This document shows, piece after piece, positions 24,458-31,206 of a stretch of 32,242 bases of DNA; position 1 is the first letter of the stretch, and each line of letters opens with the position of its first letter. A program made the translations under genes and the position numbers. Source of the stretch: Bacillota bacterium (GTDB lineage Bacteria > Bacillota > Clostridia > Acetivibrionales > DSM-1351); contig JAEYNY010000060.1 of the NCBI GenBank assembly GCA_023412275.1, positions 1-32,242 of the forward strand, written 5' to 3'. The notes under the pieces are model-generated. The model saw only the letters and a list, made by a program, of their open reading frames with translations. It did not search any database and was not told where the DNA came from.

Positions 24458-25354
24458 TTATTCTTTATCAACTTCTGTGTTTCCAACACCTGTACTTAGT
24501 TCAACCTCAGGACCGCCCCCGTTTATGTCTCCGTTAAAACTATTTTTAACTTTTTCATCTGAATCTACGAAGAAACCTGATAAATGTCCGAGACCGGTTT
24601 CCGCATTAAGAGACATCTTTGTATTTTCAGGCACTTTCAATCTAACATTTCCAACTCCTGTTGAGGCAGTAAATGAAGTAACTTTATCTATATTTCCGTC
24701 AAAATCTACATTGCCTGTACCCGTTTCCAGTGTTGTTTCTCCTGTTGCCGAAACCCTATCAAGTTCAATGTTCCCGGCTCCTGTATTGGCAGTTACCATG
24801 GCAGATACATCTTTAATATCAATGTTGCCCGCTCCTGTCTCGGTATTTACTTCCTTTACTCCTTCGGGAACCGATACAATAAAATTAACACTGCACTTCA
24901 AAAGGCCTAATTCATGTTTATTCCAATCCCAAAAATCATTACCGTCTTTTGTCTTCAATACAACATTTAAGTTCTCCCCATCTCTTTCCAAAAGTACGTC
25001 CATACTGCGAAATACGTCTTTTATTTTTTGAGAAGATACTCCTCGAATCTTTTTTTCAATTTCCACAACAAGTTTTGTATCGTCAGACTTTTTAACTGTT
25101 ATGTTTCCGGCATTATTGTTAATGTTGAGAACTTTTCCGTTTCCAATTTCCTCAGTAATTTTATTGTTGCCCTGGACAGCCTCACTTCCGAGAGCTTCTT
25201 CAGTAACAACATTGTCACCCTTTTTGTCAACTTGATGATTTGTCTTAAATATGGTATAGTCCTTACCATTTATCCTTACACCGCAACCTGCTGTCAAAAA
25301 AAGCATACTAATTACTGATATAATTGCTATAGATGAAAAAAACTTCTTATTCAA
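24458..25354 (-). CDS. DUF4097-like repeat lipoprotein
   Basis: This 298-residue exported lipoprotein has a basic start, a hydrophobic core and LTAGC with the likely lipidated cysteine 24. Its C-terminal half (about 165-295) has six copies of a short motif of the form TG-x-GN (TGAGNID, TGAGNIE, TGTGNVD, TGVGNVR, TGLGHLS, TGVGNTE) spaced about 17-27 residues apart. That is the periodicity of a right-handed beta-helix, as in DUF4097/DUF2807 adhesin-like proteins. Function is unknown, possibly in envelope stress sensing or surface binding. The start is a TTG (25354): no ATG or GTG is available ahead of the signal peptide, and GGAG/GAGG lies just upstream. It follows folT by 48 bases. Confidence 0.75.
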   Translation of the reverse strand: MNKKFFSSIAIISVISMLFLTAGCGVRINGKDYTIFKTNHQVDKKGDNVVTEEALGSEAVQGNNKITEEIGNGKVLNINNNAGNITVKKSDDTKLVVEIEKKIRGVSSQKIKDVFRSMDVLLERDGENLNVVLKTKDGNDFWDWNKHELGLLKCSVNFIVSVPEGVKEVNTETGAGNIDIKDVSAMVTANTGAGNIELDRVSATGETTLETGTGNVDFDGNIDKVTSFTASTGVGNVRLKVPENTKMSLNAETGLGHLSGFFVDSDEKVKNSFNGDINGGGPEVELSTGVGNTEVDKE

Positions 25355-25402
25355 TTCCTCACCAACTCCTAAATATCATTTATAATAAATACGTAATAAC
25401 TT

Positions 25403-25927
25403 TTAAAAAGTCTTATTGAATATTAAAGTATTTTTCACTGTAGACTCGATTCCACGCCATACATAATATATGAATAACGTTTGTATTGGCAGCATTATTA
25501 AATCTTTTACAACTCTGGCACTTAGTATGGCAAATGCTGCCTTATTTGTTATAATCACCAGCCAGATTGTGTTAAGTACAATGGAAGTTGAAATTATTAC
25601 TGTGAGGACTGCAAGAAAGCACCTTTTTATTGTTATCTTCTTTTTGTATAGGATGACCCCATACAAAACCCCTGATACAAAGGCGCTTAAAGTGAACCCC
25701 GGGAAGTAGGCTGCTCCTCTTGAAAAAATCATCATACCGAAAATATCTGCTATTGCAGCTACCACACCTGCTGTATAGGGGCCGAGTATAATTGCCGATA
25801 AGGCTAGAGGGATAAAGTCTAATGATATTCTGTTAATTGGAGTCTGAATAGATAAAAATCTTGTAGTGATAATTTCGATGGCAATAAAAAGACTTGCCAA
25901 AACCATTTTTTTGACATTTCCGTACAC
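25403..25927 (-). CDS. folT: FolT, substrate-binding component of an ECF folate importer
   Basis: This 174-residue membrane protein has about five or six hydrophobic segments. It has the alanine-rich N-terminal helix (KKMVLASLFIAIEIITTRF) by which S components dock to the ECF module, and the folate-family block PGFTLSAFVSGVLYG (about 76-90). It imports folates together with a shared EcfAA'T module that is not in the window. Translation starts at GTG 25927 with AGGAGG eight bases upstream. A tetrahydrofolate riboswitch lies in the 300-base leader, which supports the folate assignment over other S components. Confidence 0.92.
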   Translation of the reverse strand: MYGNVKKMVLASLFIAIEIITTRFLSIQTPINRISLDFIPLALSAIILGPYTAGVVAAIADIFGMMIFSRGAAYFPGFTLSAFVSGVLYGVILYKKKITIKRCFLAVLTVIISTSIVLNTIWLVIITNKAAFAILSARVVKDLIMLPIQTLFIYYVWRGIESTVKNTLIFNKTF

Positions 25928-25933
25928 TATGTA

Positions 25934-26002
25934 TACCTCCTTTTAATGTGAGGGGCAAAATAAAAGCCCCTTAAAAATAGTTAAAGCCACACAAAAGAGG
26001 TA
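25934..26002 (-). promoter_or_regulatory. Translational platform of the tetrahydrofolate riboswitch
   Basis: On the minus strand TACCTCTTTT (26002-25993) is complementary to AAAAGGAGGTA (25944-25934), which holds the folT ribosome binding site, ten pairs with one bulge. The same CTCTTTT can instead pair with AAAAGAG just before it (26012-26006), and GTGGC (25990-25986) with GCCAC of the aptamer P1 strand (26018-26014). A GGGGC/GCCCC hairpin (about 25952-25971) fills the middle. The two folds exclude each other, giving a clear on/off design. Confidence 0.65.
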
Positions 26003-26014
26003 TTCTCTTTTTGG

Positions 26015-26124
26015 TGGCAGCGGAATGCAAAATTTGTACCGCAAACAATAAAATTTATTGTTTTTCGTCCGAAAGTCAACTTCCCGTCCTTCCGGCACTT
26101 GACGCACAAAAATCTACTCTGCCA
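26015..26124 (-). promoter_or_regulatory. Tetrahydrofolate (THF) riboswitch aptamer
   Basis: On the minus strand the 110-base element opens TGGCAGAGTAGATT and closes GCATTCCGCTGCCA. P1 is TGGCAG/CTGCCA. The conserved GAGTAGAT after P1 and CATTCCGC before its 3' strand match the folT-associated THF class. Internal parts GTGCGTCAAGTGCC and GCGGTACAAAT fit the P2/P3 arms, and an AT-rich hairpin (AACAATAAATTTTATTGTT) extends one arm. It lies directly upstream of folT. Confidence 0.88.
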
Positions 26125-26138
26125 GTTTTTATGATATT

Positions 26139-26168
26139 ATTTTAACTCCTACTGTTACAAAAACGCAA
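26139..26168 (-). promoter_or_regulatory. Promoter of the folT transcript
   Basis: On the minus strand TTGCGT (26168-26163) and TAAAAT (26144-26139) are 18 bases apart, placing the transcript start close to the riboswitch. The -35 box is weak. Confidence 0.45.
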
Positions 26169-26196
26169 TATGCATAATTATACAATAAACTAATAA

Positions 26197-26239
26197 AAAA
26201 ATCCGGGAATATATACATGTTTATATGCCCGGATTTTTA
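26197..26239. terminator. Terminator after the FMN-binding lipoprotein gene
   Basis: AAAAATCCGGG (26197-26207) and CCCGGATTTTT (26228-26238) are perfect complements, with a further ATATA/TATAT inner helix. T-runs on both strands allow it to work in either direction; here it ends the minus-strand gene at 26244. Confidence 0.88.
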
Positions 26240-26243
26240 TGTT

Positions 26244-26807
26244 TTATTTCTTTGCCTTATCAAGTGCTCTCTGTGCTGCTATCGTCCAATTCTTTGTTGT
26301 TGTTGTGGCACTTGCAATAGTATCAACCTTTGCACTTTGTTTTTGAACCATATTTTTTGCCATTGTTTCTTTAAATTCTTTAAGATTTGGGTACTGTTTT
26401 CCATTATGAACCTTACCGTCAAACAAGCTATAGTCAACTTCAGTCTTTCCATCCTTGTTTAATCTTTTAAGTGATACATCGGAAATTTTTCCGTTCTTAA
26501 CTGTAACCATAGCTTCTTCCTGTCCATTTTCCCATGGATCACCTTTTGCAGAATAAGTTCCATCCTTATAGCTTCCTGCCTGTGCTGACTTTGAAGGAGT
26601 AGCTGTTGATGCTGATGGAGACGTTTTAGAAGGTGATGGGGATGTACTAGAAGGTGATGGAGATGTTTTGGCAGGTGATGTAGTGGTTGGTGTCTTTAAA
26701 GTCGGTGATGGTGATGTAGTTGAAGGTCCGGGAGTACCTGCCTTATTACATGCTGCCATACTTAAAACTAAACCTAATGTTATAACTAATGCAAAAATCT
26801 TTTTCAT
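26244..26807 (-). CDS. FMN-binding domain lipoprotein
   Basis: This 187-residue exported lipoprotein has the lipobox SMAAC with cysteine 20. A proline/serine/threonine linker (about 25-72) repeats TSPSPS/SPSPSK-like units. The C-terminal domain (about 78-187), from YKDGTYSAKGDPWENGQ to the end, is an FMN_bind domain. Near residue 162 it has DTIASATTTT, resembling the DxxSGAT flavinylation site where ApbE attaches FMN to threonine, though the SG pair reads AS here. If modified, it would carry covalent FMN on the outer membrane face for extracellular electron transfer; ApbE is not in the window. AGGAGG lies ten bases before the ATG. Confidence 0.85.
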   Translation of the reverse strand: MKKIFALVITLGLVLSMAACNKAGTPGPSTTSPSPTLKTPTTTSPAKTSPSPSSTSPSPSKTSPSASTATPSKSAQAGSYKDGTYSAKGDPWENGQEEAMVTVKNGKISDVSLKRLNKDGKTEVDYSLFDGKVHNGKQYPNLKEFKETMAKNMVQKQSAKVDTIASATTTTKNWTIAAQRALDKAKK

Positions 26808-26892
26808 AAAAAGTTTCCTCCTATATAATGTTATTAATTTATATATAATCCTTTTCTAAAGGATCATAAGGCTTTTATTCAAAATAATCTTT

Positions 26893-27150
26893 CTAATCGC
26901 TTTTTACCAATTTTACAATCATATTGGCAAGCGTCTTTTTTTCTTCATCATCTCCTACTTTCCACAGTTCTTTCAAAACCCTTTGATGAATATTGTTGGG
27001 ATCAACAACTGCATTAAGTACGTTCCCGACTCTATATGCAATACTGTCAACTGTCCGTTCCGACATGCCTGCTGCCTCTGCTGTATTCACTACCTTTCCC
27101 AGGCTGGATTTCCATTTCTCCCATTCAGAAGTTTCTGAATCAGAATGCAT
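26893..27150 (-). CDS. Small DUF3243-like protein, 85 residues
   Basis: This short, soluble, largely helical protein has the core VDPNNIHQRVLKELWKVGDD (about 49-68) followed by EEKKTLANMIVKLV. It resembles the DUF3243 family (Bacillus YmfJ), which also has a VDP..QRVLKELW core and is of unknown function. GGAGG lies seven bases before the ATG. The gap to the gene upstream contains a 14-bp palindrome (27211-27224), and the FMN-binding lipoprotein gene follows 85 bases downstream. Confidence 0.8.
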   Translation of the reverse strand: MHSDSETSEWEKWKSSLGKVVNTAEAAGMSERTVDSIAYRVGNVLNAVVDPNNIHQRVLKELWKVGDDEEKKTLANMIVKLVKSD

Positions 27151-27244
27151 TTTTTCACCTCCAAGCTGTTGTTGATATTATTATTAGTAAAATCAGCAAA
27201 TATATACAATTTTTCCATGGAAAATTTTTTTCTTGTTATCTAAA

Positions 27245-27290
27245 TAAAAAAAGATGCACCCTTAGCCATAAGCGCTCAGGGTTACATCTT
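27245..27290 (-). terminator. Terminator of the efflux/S-layer operon
   Basis: On the minus strand AAGATGTAACCCT (27290-27278) pairs with AGGGTGCATCTT (27262-27251) with one or two unpaired bases, then TTTTTTATTTAG. It lies about 35 bases past the SLH protein stop. Confidence 0.8.
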
Positions 27291-27326
27291 CAGATTTAAA
27301 TATAGTTTATTAAGTTTTTTATGAAT

Positions 27327-29279
27327 TTATTTCATACTTATAACCATTGTCTGAACTTTTCCTCCATTGTTGAGAGGCCTGTCACAGTAAAGCTTGACAG
27401 ACGTGTAGGATGAATTTGTCCCGGTGATAATATCAGCTACTTTTTTTACAGAAATATTGCCGGCATAGTCAACTAAATAAACCGTCATTTCAGGGCTGAA
27501 CATATATACCCAGTTATTCAGCATAATACGTTTGCTGTCGACTGCTTGAACAAACCATCCCATTGCATCAGGGTCTTTAATTTGCTCAAAGGAATTGATA
27601 CTGTTGTTATACATTTTCATTTTTAAAACTGTTCCAACTACTGCTCCCGGTACTTCAGTCTTTGTGGTATATGTATACTTGTTTGAGCCTGATTGTAAAG
27701 TGTAGGTGTATGAATTTACCCTTCCGTCAGGAACCTGTATTTTCTGGACTACACAGTTTTTATACTGTTCTTCAAAAACATCGTTAACAAGCATGACATT
27801 TACATCCGAAAATGCACCGGTAGTTCCTATATACTGTACCTTACCGGCTCTGAGTATTCCGTTTGGAATATCATTTAAGTTTACAAGTCTCACTGTAGAA
27901 TCGGTATAGTTAAATATTTTTATGTTATCCGCAGCATAGCCCTGATTAATTTTCTTTTCATATTTATCAAACGTAACATCCGTTGGAGTCATATAAGTAA
28001 GGTTCATCAGAGTTATGGTATCGTCCGTAACAGCCGAATATTTTACCAGCCTCCACTTGTACTGTCCGGGGTCTTCTTTTACCTTGAAAGTCTTTGTCGT
28101 ACCGTCTATAAGCATTAAATCCACAGTATAATATATCTTTCCGTAGTCCGCTGCATCCTTCGATACCACAGTTGAAGTGTTTTCAACAAATGCATAATCC
28201 TTATTATCTGAATTGTCGGTATAATATGCTTCAACAACTTTACCGTCATAGCCCAGAACTGCTGATACATTATCACCTACCTTAAAGGCTCCTTTTGAAG
28301 AATTGAAACTGCTTAGGTTTGCATAATCTCCAAGCTGATATTCTATATCGTTTATTTTTATGGATTTAGGTGCGTATTTGCTTGGCAGTATGCTTGTAAT
28401 CTGTCCGTCAACTTTGTTATCTACTACAAGGTAGTAAATAAGTACATTCAGCTTATTATATACGGGATAGACTACATCTTTATCGTTTAAATCGTTTAAG
28501 GTTATGGATTCTCCGATAGTACTTGTTGCAGGAGTAACTGAATTGTTTACAGTATTTTTTAATATAGGTAAACTTGTGTTAAAAGTTATACTTCCCAGCT
28601 TCTTAGTACTTGGTTTAAAATTAAATGCAATCTCGGGTTTTCCATATGTAAGGTTACTCTGGTCGTCAACCAATCCTACGGAGTCTTTTAGGGTTTTATC
28701 GCCGTCTCCGGGATTTACCTTCTTTATGTATGTATTCATCATTCTGTCAATTACTACTATTGCGGTAGTTACCGGAACTGAATCTCCGCTTTTCAAGGTA
28801 AATCCCTTTGTAATACCAAGGTTTGCTGCTTTCTCTATATATCCCCCGGGCCATCCTCCTACAATGTCGCTATCCGTGTATCCCAAAGCTCTGATAACCG
28901 CAGTACATAGTTGAGCCATTGTAAGAGCATTATTGGGTCTGAAGCTCCCATCAGCCAATGCAGACATATAGCCTTTTTTAATAGATGCATTTATATATCC
29001 GCAGTAAGCTGATTTTGTTGATACATCGGCAAATGTTGACGAGCCAGCCAGCGATTTAGCCATATCATTGTTGCCTGTGGCATTTATAATTATTTTTGAA
29101 AATATTGCTCTTGACATATTCCCCGTTGTTTTAAAATCCGAATCAGTGACCACTCCCAATGATTTAAGTTCATTGAAAGAATCCTTCCATACAGTCTGGG
29201 AAGGTGTATTTGCTGCAAATGCAAACGTTGTCAAAGTTAATATAAAAACCAGTGTTAATGCCAGTATCTTTTTAAACAT
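27327..29279 (-). CDS. S-layer homology domain protein
   Basis: This 650-residue secreted protein has a cleavable signal peptide (MFKKILALTL to about AFA, residue 22). Three SLH domains (about 31-70, 83-134 and 142-186) bind pyruvylated secondary cell-wall polymer; the second has the clear form FADVSTKSAYCGYINASIKKG...GSFRPNNALTMAQ. The remaining roughly 460 residues are beta-rich, with no family I recognise. It is likely a surface-anchored structural or assembly protein. AGGAGG is seven bases before the ATG. Only 24 bases separate it from the MacB-type permease gene, so it is probably made in the same transcript. Confidence 0.87.
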   Translation of the reverse strand: MFKKILALTLVFILTLTTFAFAANTPSQTVWKDSFNELKSLGVVTDSDFKTTGNMSRAIFSKIIINATGNNDMAKSLAGSSTFADVSTKSAYCGYINASIKKGYMSALADGSFRPNNALTMAQLCTAVIRALGYTDSDIVGGWPGGYIEKAANLGITKGFTLKSGDSVPVTTAIVVIDRMMNTYIKKVNPGDGDKTLKDSVGLVDDQSNLTYGKPEIAFNFKPSTKKLGSITFNTSLPILKNTVNNSVTPATSTIGESITLNDLNDKDVVYPVYNKLNVLIYYLVVDNKVDGQITSILPSKYAPKSIKINDIEYQLGDYANLSSFNSSKGAFKVGDNVSAVLGYDGKVVEAYYTDNSDNKDYAFVENTSTVVSKDAADYGKIYYTVDLMLIDGTTKTFKVKEDPGQYKWRLVKYSAVTDDTITLMNLTYMTPTDVTFDKYEKKINQGYAADNIKIFNYTDSTVRLVNLNDIPNGILRAGKVQYIGTTGAFSDVNVMLVNDVFEEQYKNCVVQKIQVPDGRVNSYTYTLQSGSNKYTYTTKTEVPGAVVGTVLKMKMYNNSINSFEQIKDPDAMGWFVQAVDSKRIMLNNWVYMFSPEMTVYLVDYAGNISVKKVADIITGTNSSYTSVKLYCDRPLNNGGKVQTMVISMK

Positions 29280-29303
29280 TTTTTAACCTCCTGTTAAGTT
29301 TTT

Positions 29304-30482
29304 CTATTCAAATCTAAGAGCTTCTATAGGGTTAAGCCTTGCAGCTTTGTATGCGGGAAACATTCCGAATATAACACCTACTCCCAGTGATATCCCAAAG
29401 GAAAGCATCATCCAGAAGGGTGAATATACCGGAGTAGTTATTTTGAACCCTCCGATTATAAACCGTATACAGAATAACCCAATTAAAATTCCCAAGGCTC
29501 CGCCAATGCCTGTTATCATAACTGCTTCTATTAAAAACTGTACCATTATATTTTTACGCTTGGCCCCTATTGCTTTTCTGATACCTATCTCTCTGGTTCT
29601 TTCTGTAACCGAAACAAGCATTATATTCATAATTCCGATTCCACCAACTATAAGGGATATAGCTGCTATGCCACCAAGAACAACCATAAGTGTGTCTGTT
29701 ATTGAGTTAAGAGTGGACAGCATTTGTGCTTGATTAGTAACGGTAAATGCATCTGTACTGCCGTAAATTCCCGTTAAGTACACATTAAGCTTAGCCATGG
29801 TGATTTCTACAGAAGTAGAATCAGCAGCCTGTACGGTAAAGTTTGATATCCTGCTATTTTTACTTAATCTTTGTGCAACTGTTACCGGTATGATTACCTG
29901 ATCATCACTTGAAGAATCCTGTCCCCCGTCAATTTGTTGAAGAACACCTACTACTTTGAACACCTGACCGTTTATTTTCAGTGTCTGACCTACAGGATTC
30001 TGTCCCTCAAACAGATCATTGGCTATAGCCGTTCCTATTACTGCAGTTTTAAGCTTGTAATCATTGTCAAACGATAAAATAAAACGTCCAGACTGTACGT
30101 GTCTGCTCCTTATATATTCATACTCTTCGCTGGTTCCGATAACCGTAGAATTTCTGCTTTTTGTACCTGTCTTCAGCGTCATACTGCCGTTTACAACCGG
30201 AGCTATCATACTGATCTCATTGGAATTATCATCTGCAAAAGTTTTGAGCTCGTCATAGGTTATATTTCTGTTGCTGTTTCTTCCTGTAATATTTATAGAT
30301 ATAAGGTTGCTGCCCAGTCCTTCAATTGAATCCGTTATACTTTTAGTACTTCCCTGGGCAAATGCTACAGCGGTTATAACGGAGCCCACACCTATTATTA
30401 CTCCCAGCATTGTAAGGAATGATCTGACCTTATTGCCGGATATACTTTTCAAAGCCATTTTATAGGCTTGAAAAAAGCCCAT
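29304..30482 (-). CDS. MacB/YknZ-type ABC transporter permease
   Basis: This 392-residue permease has an N-terminal helix (about 21-43), a long extracytoplasmic MacB_PCD domain (about 45-255) and three C-terminal FtsX-type helices (from about 265). The segment IMLVSVTERTREIGIRKAIGAKR (split by the coupling helix, about 285-307) is the FtsX-family hallmark. Such transporters do not move substrates through a channel; they use ATP to drive a mechanical cycle with an extracytoplasmic adaptor for export or envelope processes. The ATG immediately follows the stop of the ATPase gene, so the two are coupled. Confidence 0.92.
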   Translation of the reverse strand: MGFFQAYKMALKSISGNKVRSFLTMLGVIIGVGSVITAVAFAQGSTKSITDSIEGLGSNLISINITGRNSNRNITYDELKTFADDNSNEISMIAPVVNGSMTLKTGTKSRNSTVIGTSEEYEYIRSRHVQSGRFILSFDNDYKLKTAVIGTAIANDLFEGQNPVGQTLKINGQVFKVVGVLQQIDGGQDSSSDDQVIIPVTVAQRLSKNSRISNFTVQAADSTSVEITMAKLNVYLTGIYGSTDAFTVTNQAQMLSTLNSITDTLMVVLGGIAAISLIVGGIGIMNIMLVSVTERTREIGIRKAIGAKRKNIMVQFLIEAVMITGIGGALGILIGLFCIRFIIGGFKITTPVYSPFWMMLSFGISLGVGVIFGMFPAYKAARLNPIEALRFE

Positions 30483-31160
30483 CTACACCGCCTCCTTATC
30501 CTCGGTAATCATGCCATCCTGAATTTTAATAATTCTTTGAGCCTGAGCAGCTACATTGTTATCGTGGGTTATCAGTACAATTGTATTTCCCTTTTTATGA
30601 AGTTCATGTAAGGTTCTCATGATTTCCGTACCTGATTTAGTATCAAGGTTTCCGGTGGGTTCGTCCGCCAGAATCAGGGGCGGATCACTGACAAGTGCAC
30701 GTGCTATTGCAACTCGTTGCTGCTGTCCTCCTGACAATTCATTTGGCGTATGGTGAATTCTATCTCCCAATCCCACCAACTCTAATGCCTCTACGCTTCT
30801 TCTATGTCTTTCCTTGTGGCCTATACCCTGATAAATTAATGGAAGTTCCACATTTTCAATAGCCGTAAGTTTTTTCAAAAGATTGAAGCCTTGAAAAATA
30901 AAGCCTATTTTCTTATTTCTTATTTCAGCAAGCTGACTGTCGTTTAACTTGCTGACCTCATGCCCGTCTAAAACATAATTTCCGGTTGTAGGCACATCCA
31001 GACAGCCCAGCATATTCATCAATGTAGACTTACCTGACCCGGACGGGCCTACAATAGCAACAAATTCGTGTTTATAAATGTGCAGTGACACATTATTGAG
31101 TGCGTATATGGAGTTTTCTCCCATCTCATATATTTTACACATATTGGATATTTGTATCAT
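30483..31160 (-). CDS. MacB/LolD-type ABC transporter ATPase (YknY-like)
   Basis: This 225-residue ATPase has a complete set of motifs: Walker A GPSGSGKST (38-46), Q-loop near F88, signature LSGGQQQRVAIARAL (140-154), Walker B LILADEPTGNLD (160-171) and an H-loop histidine in ITHD. It dimerises under the FtsX-type permease. GGAGGG lies ten bases ahead of the ATG. The upstream adaptor gene is 46 bases away. Confidence 0.94.
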   Translation of the reverse strand: MIQISNMCKIYEMGENSIYALNNVSLHIYKHEFVAIVGPSGSGKSTLMNMLGCLDVPTTGNYVLDGHEVSKLNDSQLAEIRNKKIGFIFQGFNLLKKLTAIENVELPLIYQGIGHKERHRRSVEALELVGLGDRIHHTPNELSGGQQQRVAIARALVSDPPLILADEPTGNLDTKSGTEIMRTLHELHKKGNTIVLITHDNNVAAQAQRIIKIQDGMITEDKEAV

Positions 31161-31206
31161 TACTTTTTAGCCCTCCAATGCCTGCAGCAGCAGGCTGGTT
31201 TTTTGT

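Noticed and set aside
24477..25031. 184-codon plus-strand frame opposite the repeat lipoprotein
   Set aside because: It mirrors the repeats of the real gene, is proline/serine-rich as expected of an antisense shadow, and has no ribosome binding site or promoter.
26571..26735. Repeat array at DNA level
   Set aside because: The repeats encode the proline/serine/threonine linker of the FMN-binding lipoprotein. They are coding low complexity, not a CRISPR or mobile element.
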